A model generated the notes under the pieces. It saw only the letters and a program-made list of their open reading frames with translations, did no database searches and was not told the origin of the DNA. The position numbers and the translations under genes were made by a program. A stretch of DNA of 39,506 nt from positions 1 to 39,506 of the forward strand of contig JAQUGO010000007.1 in assembly GCA_028684065.1 (NCBI GenBank), read 5' to 3'. Positions 25,701 through 32,577 of the stretch are shown in pieces (position 1 is the stretch's first letter; each line of letters opens with the position of its first letter). Source of the stretch: Sulfurospirillaceae bacterium (GTDB taxonomy: Bacteria; Campylobacterota; Campylobacteria; Campylobacterales; Sulfurospirillaceae).

Positions 25701-27446
25701 TAAAATATCAAAAGATTTAAGTCCTAATTGTTGAAAAAAATCATCGTCAAGTTCTTTGCAAGCAAGTCTAAGTAAAAAAGTAATTTTTTTTAATAGTTCT
25801 TGTTGATTACTTAATAACTCCGTTTTAAAAAAATTAAAAAAGGTTGTTGAATACTCTGAAAGTAAAACTGAAACAATAATTTCATCTTTCCAAAATGACT
25901 CAATTTCATTATTAACAATACTTTTTTCAATAAATTGTTTAATCTCTTTTGTTTCCAACAAGAGATTTTCTGACAACCAGTTTCTAAAACTTCTTCTGAT
26001 AGGTAAAGATTGACCTATTTTATTAAAAAAATCCTGCTCATTGATTTTTTTAATAAATTCATTAGTGATGCTTTTTTCTAATGACCATTCTTCATAGATG
26101 TCATGAGTGATAAAATAACCAGCATTTTCATATCCTAAAATGCCATCTTCTAACAACTCAGTGAGTAGTGTTGATTCACAATTTGGAGTTATATAAAATT
26201 GCCCACTATTTGCTCTTTCAGAAGCTATTTTTAAGAAACAAATTTCTCTTGCAGGTTTGTTTCTTCTGATAATTTTATTCCATAAGATTCCTTTGAATTC
26301 ACTATAATTTAGAGTATCAGCTTCTGTATGAAATTTTAAATATTCACTTAAATAAAATGAATTTCTTAACAACTCTAGAAATTTCGTATCACTAGGCAAT
26401 GTGAAAGAGTATTTTTCTGATAAACTCTCTAATTCATTTAATTCTAAAATTTTAATTTGTATATTTAGCGGTTTAATATTATATATCTGAAAAAATTCAT
26501 AATTTAAATCATCCAAATAATTATTTCTCGTTGTAAAAATAATTTTCCATTTTTCTTGGATTAGAGATAATAAAAACTCTTTAAAAGGATCAGAATTCTT
26601 TAAATCTAGAAGTTTTTCAGCAGAGTCGATGACAATAGTTTTTTCTTCTATATCTTTGTGAATATTTAGAAAGTCATAAAAACTAGATGTTCGAAATAAT
26701 TCATTTAAATTGCTTAATTCAAATTCAGTTGCTTTAAATACATAAAATGGATTTTTATCTTTTGATTTTTCATAAAGTTTTTTTATAATTGCAGTTTTTC
26801 CAACACCGCCAACACCACTTAATATTAAAGCTTGTCTTTTTTCATCTTCAATTTGTGTAATGTCTTTAGTTCTATCAATTTCAATAATACTATTTTTAAA
26901 GGAGATCCCAGTATGTATTGAATATAAAATGTTTTCAGTATGTTTTTGTTGATCTAAAACAAAATCAAAAATACTTTTTTCTAATAAAAAGAAATGCTTT
27001 GCCAGTGTTTCATTAGTTATCGATACAAACTCCGACTCAAAAAAACTAGCAGTTCTCCATTCTAAATTAATGCCTAAATCTTTTGCTTTTATATTTATAT
27101 CTATTAAACCTTGTGGCTCTTTTCCTTTAGATTGACCCCATTCTTGATTGGTAAATAAAAGAAGCTTTGTAATATTGGGATAATCTCTTTTTGCATTTCC
27201 AAGAGTTGAAAGTAATTCCTCTTTATGCTCTGATAGTGCAGTATCATAGAATTTTGATTGCCATCCAATTACTTCTTCATTAATTTCGATAGGATTTGTT
27301 TCAAGTGCAGATTGATTTTTATATCTGAAAATACCGTATGGTTTGTTAAACTCTTTGCAAAATAATAAATAACAAAACCATTCAAAAGTTGCCTGTGTAT
27401 TTCCACTAAATTTTACTTTGAAGATGTCCCAATTTAATTTAATCAT
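22734..27446 (-). CDS. Avs4-like antiviral STAND NTPase with N-terminal Mrr-like nuclease
   Basis: 1570 aa. Residues 15-110 look like a PD-(D/E)xK nuclease of the Mrr/Cap4 type: FEWFCYLLFC, acidic residues near 49-57, then IGWQSKFYD with Q63 and K65. The STAND module has Walker A SGVGGVGKTAI (211-218), Walker B TIVIDSAEKLLD and a sensor IIFTTRNN. The last 1000 residues are long, alpha-helical and repeat-like, as in sensor domains. This nuclease-STAND-sensor layout and the length match Avs4 of the AVAST systems, which recognise phage portal proteins and then cleave DNA. Which Avs class it is, and its trigger, are inferred. An extended -10 promoter lies upstream. Confidence 0.65.
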   Translation of the reverse strand: MIKLNWDIFKVKFSGNTQATFEWFCYLLFCKEFNKPYGIFRYKNQSALETNPIEINEEVIGWQSKFYDTALSEHKEELLSTLGNAKRDYPNITKLLLFTNQEWGQSKGKEPQGLIDINIKAKDLGINLEWRTASFFESEFVSITNETLAKHFFLLEKSIFDFVLDQQKHTENILYSIHTGISFKNSIIEIDRTKDITQIEDEKRQALILSGVGGVGKTAIIKKLYEKSKDKNPFYVFKATEFELSNLNELFRTSSFYDFLNIHKDIEEKTIVIDSAEKLLDLKNSDPFKEFLLSLIQEKWKIIFTTRNNYLDDLNYEFFQIYNIKPLNIQIKILELNELESLSEKYSFTLPSDTKFLELLRNSFYLSEYLKFHTEADTLNYSEFKGILWNKIIRRNKPAREICFLKIASERANSGQFYITPNCESTLLTELLEDGILGYENAGYFITHDIYEEWSLEKSITNEFIKKINEQDFFNKIGQSLPIRRSFRNWLSENLLLETKEIKQFIEKSIVNNEIESFWKDEIIVSVLLSEYSTTFFNFFKTELLSNQQELLKKITFLLRLACKELDDDFFQQLGLKSFDILSLKYVLTKPRGRGWQSLIKFVFDNLDVIGIKNINFILPVLHDWTAKIKEGETTRISGLIALKFYQLTIEKDIYFSRDDTKEKLIQTILYSASEIQNELKNIFDEIIQNNWRQHSNPYYDLVDVILTKFDGIAVIKTLPEYIYKLADLFWVSQSEEDDDSYYSRSSFGAEEYFGLEENHFNYQPGSAYQTPIYQLLHSNLQGTVDFILEFTNQATEKYAHSDFDKTVINVDVYLDEEDIQKQYISHCLWNMYRGTSSPISPELLQSIHMALEKYFLEMGKNAKADILESWLLYLLRNTISASISSVVTSIVLAYPEKTFNIARILFKTQEFIMNDTIRMAQESEAKSLYSMAQNMGITTNKFCDNERIKTCEDKHRQSNLEGLFLKYQCFRSGKISEEEANNRQKILWEILDNYYEHLPQESEQSDRDKTWRLYLASMDRRQMNITTEKIQDGLVIQFNPQIDSSLEKYREDSLLESSQFIKHISLKLWAEYKFKGDDRYKQYDIYELNPKKALEEAKEISEKLNMIENPDPLDMDSFGQNGFYFFNHSIPAYVCAVLLRDYANDLVAEEKKFCKEVLFFVVSSAFRPDYRYQVSDGVEQAILSLPILLQLFPEEHIDIKNFLLFGVLKENHASFIITIHQLWEIHFNIAQSLLLGYILLKPRYDKLFVKIRNRNYKRKNYNFSSNEVLTKFIKENEEDLEKIFECKLTLSDITNLDRLDLNMIKIVLKLLPKKINNEDHKKIAKIIIPSIIKQLLLNNRDEKIDYKIRHSFVNSYVHFVLNAPENEIMDYLKPFIDHFKPSEVISDLFKEFIRIEDDLNTYDNFWYVWKVFQEKVFFMCKDGDSYSYIDIVVESYLFAQLQWKDTAKDWRSFKEIDKKFFDEISKKIGHCPSVLYSISKLLNTIGEVYLDDGVYWISNILNINKDYYQSKKANSDTIFYIENLTKKYIYQNHEKIKKTPAIKSMLLVILNFLTEKGSVTGYMLRESII

Positions 27447-27500
27447 ATCTTTATTCCATTAAGAGATTGTATTCATGATAACATCGAGGTGATACCCAAT

Positions 27501-27509
27501 ATTATAGCA
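27501..27509 (-). promoter_or_regulatory. Extended -10 promoter of the STAND gene
   Basis: The minus strand reads TGCTATAAT, an extended -10 element, about 55 nt before the start codon at 27446. No good -35 is visible, as expected for extended -10 promoters. It gives the STAND-cyclase pair its own transcript. Confidence 0.5.
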
Positions 27510-27594
27510 CTTACAGAAAAAATTACATTGGCAGCATCATTACTTTGAAAAGATCTCCAAAGCGTTCTAATCCAAAATAATGTAAATAAAATAA

Positions 27595-28287
27595 CTATGG
27601 ATAACTTAAATCTTGTCTAGGTCGCCGAATGACTTGAATGTGAAAAGGTTCATTGAATATTATTGATCTATTCATTTGATCTAATGATACTGCTAGTATC
27701 TCTAATGACCCTTTCATTGATGGATATAATCTAGATTCCCAATATGAACCATTCATTAACTCCCAATCGCCAAGATAATCACAAACAGCGATGTGACATA
27801 ATTTATCTTCATGATGACTAATTTCACACATCCCAAGCTCTTTTTGCTCACCATTATATTTAAAATAAATTCTTACACCATCTTCATTAGGAGAATTGTT
27901 AAATCTATTAAACCAATGAAAATGTGCTGATCCATTAGCATCTGTACCATATATACTTTTATGACCAATAATGGAAAACATTGTTTTAAGGCTCGTAGTA
28001 TGCGTCAATAAGCATTCATTAGAATTTTTAGAATACGCTATTTCAATTTTTAAGTCTTTCCATGATTTTATAGGATATTGATACAACGTAAAATTATGCT
28101 TCACATATAAATCAAAAAAATATTTTTGTTCGTTTTCTGTATCTATTTTTAGATTTTGCTTCACTTCTTTATTAAAAATATCAAAAGATATCAACTTGTC
28201 GTAATCAATAACTTTTAGATAAAAGAACTTGTATTTATATATTATTTTCCATAGTAAAAATAAATATTTATTTGGAAGGTTTTGCAT
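27595..28287 (-). CDS. Hypothetical cargo protein
   Basis: 230 aa, not recognised. The N-terminal 75 residues are basic and aromatic. A central stretch (CLLTHTTSLKTMFSIIGHKS followed by IYGTDANGSAHFHWF) faintly recalls the NAD-binding opening of ADP-ribosyltransferases such as DarT (H-x-T-x2-L-x3-I), but the rest of that fold is not evident and I would not assign it. It starts 8 nt after the stop of the preceding gene, so the two form an operon. Confidence 0.45.
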   Translation of the reverse strand: MQNLPNKYLFLLWKIIYKYKFFYLKVIDYDKLISFDIFNKEVKQNLKIDTENEQKYFFDLYVKHNFTLYQYPIKSWKDLKIEIAYSKNSNECLLTHTTSLKTMFSIIGHKSIYGTDANGSAHFHWFNRFNNSPNEDGVRIYFKYNGEQKELGMCEISHHEDKLCHIAVCDYLGDWELMNGSYWESRLYPSMKGSLEILAVSLDQMNRSIIFNEPFHIQVIRRPRQDLSYP

Positions 28288-28295
28288 ATAATTTT

Positions 28296-28706
28296 TTATT
28301 GTAATGTTAAATTATTTGTTCCCGTCCAACCAGTTTTATTTTGACATATGCCATCTAAAACTTTAACTTTTACATATGTTGCATATATACTTGACGGATC
28401 TTGTTTTTGCTCTATAATTTGAACTCTTGCTCCTTTTTCTATATCACAAACAGGAATTTGTTTAGTAACCATCAATCCTCCTTCTTCAAAAAGCTTGGTG
28501 GATTGATTCATTACATGTACTCGTTCATTTTGATGAACAGAACTTGAAGTAGAAATTACAACCGAATTATTGTTACCATTAATAATTTGTCCCTGATTGC
28601 TACCTTGAATATTGTTAACATTAGTTATAGGGCTAACTTCTGCATTAATAGAAAATGCCATAGTTATGCCTAATACCAAACTAGCAGTTATTACACTTGT
28701 TTTCAT
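28296..28706 (-). CDS. Possible in-frame internal gene: exported SH3-like protein
   Basis: Codon 177 of the 312-aa frame is an ATG with AAGGAG exactly 6 nt upstream. From there the product (136 aa) starts MKTSVITASLVLGITMAFSI with cleavage plausible after INA, an ideal signal peptide, followed by the linker and SH3-like domain. Either two products are made from one frame, or two ancestral genes became fused. Only the sequence features are seen; use of the start is inferred. Confidence 0.4.
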   Translation of the reverse strand: MKTSVITASLVLGITMAFSINAEVSPITNVNNIQGSNQGQIINGNNNSVVISTSSSVHQNERVHVMNQSTKLFEEGGLMVTKQIPVCDIEKGARVQIIEQKQDPSSIYATYVKVKVLDGICQNKTGWTGTNNLTLQ

Positions 28707-29234
28707 AGGATGCTCCTTAAGTTTTAATTGGACTTTATCAAGCCTTGTGGGATTATCTAACCTATATAATTTTGAATACCGAATTCGGTCAATTACCTTT
28801 TTGATTTCTTTTAAAAGATCAATTTGTTTTTCATATATTACAACCATTTGTTCTATTGACCAAAGAGGATTTTCTTCTTTGCTAACTTGTTCTTTAACCT
28901 TTTTGATAAAATCTTCACATTCACCAATCTTATCAATCCAACTATTTTCAAATGATTTGACGTAAGATGTTATATTAATGTATTGATCAGGATAATTAAA
29001 TTCTTGAAGTTGACTTTGAAAATATATTGCAATATTCCTTCCATCAATATAGAGTTGTTGGTAAAGCCCTCTTATATTTGCATCTAATGAATAAACCTGA
29101 TCAAAATCTTCTCTATGCTTTAGATGCGCCCAATCAACAACATTAAATTCCTTAAATGTTTTATAATATTCAAGAAAAACATTTAAATACTCTGATATAG
29201 ATTCAAAATCTTTTCTAATTGTTATCTCTGCCAC
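28296..29234 (-). CDS. Membrane-anchored protein with C-terminal SH3-like domain
   Basis: 312 aa from a GTG start (AGGA 9 nt upstream). Residues 1-175 are soluble and helical; 178-197 (TSVITASLVLGITMAFSINA) are hydrophobic; then comes a Gln/Asn-rich linker with a SNQGQIINGNNNSVVIS repeat-like stretch; the last 65 residues (CDIEKGARVQIIEQ, YVKVKVLDGICQNKTGWTG) look like a bacterial SH3 domain. The second half resembles a complete exported protein with its own start and RBS at 28706 (separate entry). Function unknown; its partner downstream is also unrecognised. Confidence 0.55.
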   Translation of the reverse strand: MAEITIRKDFESISEYLNVFLEYYKTFKEFNVVDWAHLKHREDFDQVYSLDANIRGLYQQLYIDGRNIAIYFQSQLQEFNYPDQYINITSYVKSFENSWIDKIGECEDFIKKVKEQVSKEENPLWSIEQMVVIYEKQIDLLKEIKKVIDRIRYSKLYRLDNPTRLDKVQLKLKEHPMKTSVITASLVLGITMAFSINAEVSPITNVNNIQGSNQGQIINGNNNSVVISTSSSVHQNERVHVMNQSTKLFEEGGLMVTKQIPVCDIEKGARVQIIEQKQDPSSIYATYVKVKVLDGICQNKTGWTGTNNLTLQ

Positions 29235-29282
29235 AAGCGATATCCTAATTAAAATTCAGAGAGTATTTTTCATTCAAAATAT

Positions 29283-29552
29283 TTACTGATCCTCATAAAC
29301 ATCTTTTCGATGAGCTACTTTTAAAACTAAAATAGTAATTTCTTGATCTGCAATTTTGGTAATAATACGATAATCACCAACTCTATATCTCCAAAACTCT
29401 TTTAGCTTACCCTTGAGCTGTTTACCTTTGTGCCTAGGATCATCGGAAGAGCCTAAATTTTGCAAAAACTCAATAAGCTTCTTGGCAATGGGCTTATCGA
29501 GCTTTGAAAGCTCTTTTTTGGCACTCTCTTTAAATTTAACGATCCAAACCAA
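29283..29552 (-). CDS. relE: RelE/ParE-superfamily toxin
   Basis: 89 aa. VWIVKFKESAKKELSKLDKP, LKGKLKEFWRYRVGDYRIIT and ITILVLKVAHRKDVYED match RelE-type mRNA interferases, including the conserved R-Y-R-V-G-D-Y-R-I core and the HRKDVY tail. It overlaps the antitoxin gene by 17 bp. It lies next to the integrase at the right end and probably discourages loss of the element. Confidence 0.9.
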   Translation of the reverse strand: MVWIVKFKESAKKELSKLDKPIAKKLIEFLQNLGSSDDPRHKGKQLKGKLKEFWRYRVGDYRIITKIADQEITILVLKVAHRKDVYEDQ

Positions 29553-29751
29553 GTTCTTTTACCACTTCATCTAAAGTATAAATTCTCTCAGGTGTTTGGT
29601 CTGCTTTTTCTGCCAAATAATAATCTTCCAAATTCTCAAAATAATCCTCAAATAATTTGCGGATGTAAAAGGATTTTGGACGATCTGTTAATGTTGCTAA
29701 ACGTGATAGTCTAACCTCAAAACTCTCTTCAAGTCTAATTGAAGTAGCCAT
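29536..29751 (-). CDS. relB: Ribbon-helix-helix antitoxin of the RelE pair
   Basis: 71 aa. ATSIRLEESFEVRLSRLATL followed by TDRPKSFYIRKLFEDYFEN is the RHH DNA-binding domain of this antitoxin type; the acidic tail (EADQ-like, then RIYTLDEVVKELGL) would bind the toxin. AGGAGG lies 6 nt before the ATG. Preceded by a TATAAT box and a palindromic operator, fitting autoregulation. Confidence 0.88.
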   Translation of the reverse strand: MATSIRLEESFEVRLSRLATLTDRPKSFYIRKLFEDYFENLEDYYLAEKADQTPERIYTLDEVVKELGLDR

Positions 29752-29764
29752 AATATCCTCCTTT

Positions 29765-29797
29765 ATGAATACATGTATTTTGTGTATTCATATTATA
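29765..29797 (-). promoter_or_regulatory. Operator/promoter of the relB-relE pair
   Basis: ATGAATACA (29765-29773) and TGTATTCAT (29783-29791) form a perfect inverted repeat with a 9-bp spacer, and AATACATGTATT (29768-29779) is itself a 12-bp palindrome. A minus-strand TATAAT lies directly upstream at 29792-29797, so the operator covers the transcription start. Confidence 0.7.
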
Positions 29798-29800
29798 GCA

Positions 29801-30955
29801 TTAATTTGATATATCATTCATATATTCATTCAAAACTTTATCAGCGGTTGCCAAACTAGTCTTAGCATATCTCTTAGTAACAGATATACTGCTATGCCCA
29901 AGGACTTTACCAATAGCTTCTAAACTTGTTCCTTTATTGACCATTGTATTACCAAGTAGATGTCTCGTATCATGGATACGCATTTGATCAATTCCTGCAA
30001 TTTTAAGTACATTTTTCCAATGTTGTCTAAAGGTATGTGCCGTTACATGATCTGTTATCTGTCCACTAAAAATAAAGCCATATTTTTGAACTTCATAGTT
30101 TTGCAAGAAAGACTCTAATGGTGCCAAAAGAGGATATTCTTGTCTCTTTCTAATTTTTGAGTAACGATCTTCAATCACATATGTATGTTGATCAAATAAA
30201 ATATTTTCCCATCGTAATGTTAATGCCTCATTTAGCCTTCTACCAAAATATAAAAAGAGCATAATTCCTTTATATTTTTCAATCTCGTAATTTTGTATAG
30301 CCTCATATAATTTGAAGCGTTTATCATCAGATAATTGAAAATCTACCGTGTTATCAAAAGATGGCAATGTAACTTTCATTGTAGGATTAGATACAACAAT
30401 ATCTATATCCATTGCATACTTAAAAAGAGGTCTTAATAGCTGCTTGATGGTTTGTGCAGTGCGAGGCTTATGACCTTTTCTTAAAATCGAATTGACGATG
30501 TTTTGAATATCTGTTGTACGTATTTTGTCAATTGCCATACAGCCAATTGCAGGTCTAATCCACTTGTCATATGATTTTTTCATAATATAGATATTATTGG
30601 CAGAAAGTGAATCGCTTTTTAACTCTATATACTCTTCCCAAAGCTCATCCAATGTCTTATATTTTTTAGTTGTTATTGTACCCTTCTCTTCTAGCTCTTT
30701 TTTAAGCCCTATTCGCTCTACAATAGCTTTTTTAACTGCTTGTAAGCCAGTGAGTTGATGGAAATGTAAAGTCTTTTTTATTGTCTTAGAACGATGCCAA
30801 AATTTCACAACAATATCAATTGGTTGGTTGTCTAACTTCTTCAATTCAGATTTGTCAATAGCTTCCTTAAACATGTTGTCTTTATCTTTAAGATATAATC
30901 CTGATGTATCAAGACCTAGAAGTTCAATTTTTTTGAGTTGATCATTGAGAGCCAA
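29801..30955 (-). CDS. int: Tyrosine recombinase (integrase) of the tRNA-Leu element
   Basis: 384 aa. An SAM-like core-binding domain (about 100-185) is followed by the catalytic domain with LYFGRRLNEALTLRW (first Arg), HDTRHLLGN (H-x-x-R) and LGHSSISVTKRYAKTS (second His and the nucleophile Tyr). It starts at TTG with AAGGA 7 nt upstream. It lies about 140 bp from attR, with two GGGTACGGT repeats in between, and shares its promoter-proximal region with those sites. All catalytic residues appear present. Confidence 0.93.
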   Translation of the reverse strand: MALNDQLKKIELLGLDTSGLYLKDKDNMFKEAIDKSELKKLDNQPIDIVVKFWHRSKTIKKTLHFHQLTGLQAVKKAIVERIGLKKELEEKGTITTKKYKTLDELWEEYIELKSDSLSANNIYIMKKSYDKWIRPAIGCMAIDKIRTTDIQNIVNSILRKGHKPRTAQTIKQLLRPLFKYAMDIDIVVSNPTMKVTLPSFDNTVDFQLSDDKRFKLYEAIQNYEIEKYKGIMLFLYFGRRLNEALTLRWENILFDQHTYVIEDRYSKIRKRQEYPLLAPLESFLQNYEVQKYGFIFSGQITDHVTAHTFRQHWKNVLKIAGIDQMRIHDTRHLLGNTMVNKGTSLEAIGKVLGHSSISVTKRYAKTSLATADKVLNEYMNDISN

Positions 30956-30971
30956 ATGATATCCTTTATAT

Positions 30972-30997
30972 GGGTACGGTTTGGGTACGGTTTTAGA
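30972..30997 (+). repeat. Right-end paired GGGTACGGT repeats (candidate integrase arm sites)
   Basis: GGGTACGGT at 30972-30980 and GGGTACGGTTTTAGA at 30983-30997, in the same orientation and near-identical to the doublet at 5680-5706. In the excised circle the two doublets would flank the 58-bp core, about 100 bp on one side and 60 bp on the other. Confidence 0.6.
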
Positions 30998-31097
30998 TAT
31001 AAAAACATAGCATAATATATAATAGATTAATCTTTAGAATGCCTATTTTATCGAGAAGATATTACTAAACATAACAATATATAACTATATGTTTTTG

Positions 31098-31155
31098 GAC
31101 TCAAAATCTAGTATGGAAACATATGCCGGTTCGAGTCCGGCCTCAGGTACCATCC
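31098..31155 (+). repeat. attR: displaced 3' end of tRNA-Leu
   Basis: 57/58 identical to attL (5561-5618). It contains the tRNA from the anticodon loop through CCA, without the 5' half or promoter, so it is not a functional tRNA. The AT-rich 100 bp between the GGGTACGGT pair and this core holds no gene. Confidence 0.92.
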
Positions 31156-31273
31156 TTCTTTTTTTTAACATCCAAAAAAGTTATTTAAGTCTTCAAAAAC
31201 CCAATTTTTAGGCATTTTTATTGTTTTCAGATGTCTTTTAAGTCCACTAATATCTTTCTTAGTCTACAAATCT

Positions 31274-31335
31274 TTACAGTAATTTATACAGTAACTGATA
31301 TAATTACTGCAAATAATGAAAGAGAGTTACTGTAA
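31274..31335 (+). promoter_or_regulatory. Promoter and operator-like repeats of the second integrase
   Basis: TACAGTAAC (31287-31295) is a perfect inverted match to GTTACTGTA (31326-31334), with a further TTACAGTAA at 31274-31282. Between them is an extended -10 TGATATAAT (31296-31304). The arrangement suggests repression of integrase expression by a factor bound on both sides of the transcription start. Confidence 0.5.
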
Positions 31336-31341
31336 AAAATC

Positions 31342-32577
31342 ATGCCAAAGTCGATAGCACCGCTTTCTGAAGCACAGATACGAACAACAAAGCGAAAAGA
31401 AAAAGATTATAAACTTTATGATGGTGGTGGATTATATCTATTAGTATATGCCAATGAAAATAGGCAAAAAATTTGGCTTTTTGATTATTCGTTCCAAAAT
31501 AAACGAAAAAGTATTTCATTTGGGACCTATCCACAGACTTCGTTAGCAGAAGCAAGAAAAAAAAGACAAGAAGCTAAAGCAAAAATTCTTTTAGGAATAG
31601 ATCCTTCCGAAGAACGTAAAGAAGTAAAAAAAGAATTAGAACATCCTAGTACTCTAAAAAGTATTTCTGAGGAGTGGTTTAATATTAAAGCAGGAAAACT
31701 TGCTCAAACAACAATCAAAAAGAAAAAAAGCTTTTTAATTAACCATGTTTATGATGGAATTGGAAAAAAAGATATCAAAATCATTACTCGCCTGGACATC
31801 ATTGCAACTTTGAAAGAAATTCAAGCAAAAGGTGCTTTTGAAGTTGCAGATCGTGTTTTAAATATGCTTAATAATATTTGGCGCTACGCTGTTACCATGC
31901 AAATAGTTGAACATAATATTATTGCTGATATTGAAAAGAGCATGGTTATTCAAGCTCAAGAGCGTAAGCATTTTCCAACAATTACAAATCCTAAAGATAT
32001 TGGCACCCTACTCCATGCTATTGATAACTACAAAGGTGATATAAATACGAAATTGGCCTTGATGATTTCTCCATATATTTATTTACGCTCAGCTAATATG
32101 AGAATGCTAGAATGGAAAGAAATTGATTTTGAAAAAAGAGAAATTAAAATACCAGCGCATAAAATGAAAATGAAAGCTCCACATATAGTTCCACTCACAG
32201 ACAGAACAATTGAAATTTTAAAACTAGCGCATACTATTAGTGGCCATTGTAGTATATATGTTTTCCCCTCTTCTATCTCAAATGTCAAAATAATGAGTGA
32301 AAATACGCTGAATTATGCATTAAGACGATTAGGTTATGGAAAAGATGAAATTGTTTATCATGGATTTCGCGCTATGGCGTCAACTTTACTGCATGAAAAA
32401 ATTAGTGAACATGGAATTCATAGTGATGCTATTGAGAGACAATTGGCACATGCTGAACGTTCTGGTGTAAAAGCTGCCTACAATCATGCTGAATATTTAA
32501 AAGAAAGAAAAAGTTTAATGCAATGGTGGAGTGATTATTTGGATGAATTAAAAGATAATACATTGAGTCTATTATAA
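31342..32577 (+). CDS. P4-type tyrosine integrase of a second island
   Basis: 411 aa. The N-terminal DUF4102-type domain (LYDGGGLYLLVYANENRQKI; SISFGTYPQTSLAEARKKRQ) is typical of P4/IntS integrases, which target tRNA 3' ends. Catalytic residues: Arg in YLRSANMRMLEW, Lys region in KMKMKAPHIVPL, HGFRAMAST, LAHAERSGV and the Tyr in AAYNHAEY. It starts 187 bp after the displaced tRNA 3' end, the classical attL-int layout of P4-like islands, and reads away from it. No Shine-Dalgarno of note. It looks intact, but no matching right border is seen in this window. Confidence 0.9.
   Translation: MPKSIAPLSEAQIRTTKRKEKDYKLYDGGGLYLLVYANENRQKIWLFDYSFQNKRKSISFGTYPQTSLAEARKKRQEAKAKILLGIDPSEERKEVKKELEHPSTLKSISEEWFNIKAGKLAQTTIKKKKSFLINHVYDGIGKKDIKIITRLDIIATLKEIQAKGAFEVADRVLNMLNNIWRYAVTMQIVEHNIIADIEKSMVIQAQERKHFPTITNPKDIGTLLHAIDNYKGDINTKLALMISPYIYLRSANMRMLEWKEIDFEKREIKIPAHKMKMKAPHIVPLTDRTIEILKLAHTISGHCSIYVFPSSISNVKIMSENTLNYALRRLGYGKDEIVYHGFRAMASTLLHEKISEHGIHSDAIERQLAHAERSGVKAAYNHAEYLKERKSLMQWWSDYLDELKDNTLSLL

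Larger units (their letters stand above)
5561..31155. mobile_element. Integrative mobilisable element in tRNA-Leu(CAA), about 25.5 kb
   Basis: It is bounded by 58-bp repeats of the tRNA 3' end. A tyrosine integrase at the right end reads inward from attR; paired GGGTACGGT repeats lie inside both ends; an excisionase-like gene is at 9635. The element encodes a MobF relaxase, coupling protein, StbB-like ATPase and primase, but I find no VirB4, VirB8-VirB10 or pilus genes. It therefore probably borrows a type IV secretion channel. The cargo is a predicted antiviral STAND NTPase, a nucleotide-cyclase-like protein and two toxin-antitoxin pairs. Excision would leave one att copy and a circle of about 25.5 kb. 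Confidence 0.88.

Noticed and set aside
27595-28287. DarT-like ADP-ribosyltransferase assignment
   Set aside because: Only a short H-x-T-x2-L-like stretch is suggestive; the catalytic Glu context is not identifiable and no DarG-like partner is adjacent.
31098-31152. Second tRNA-Leu gene
   Set aside because: Only the 3' part from the anticodon loop is present; there is no 5' half or promoter.
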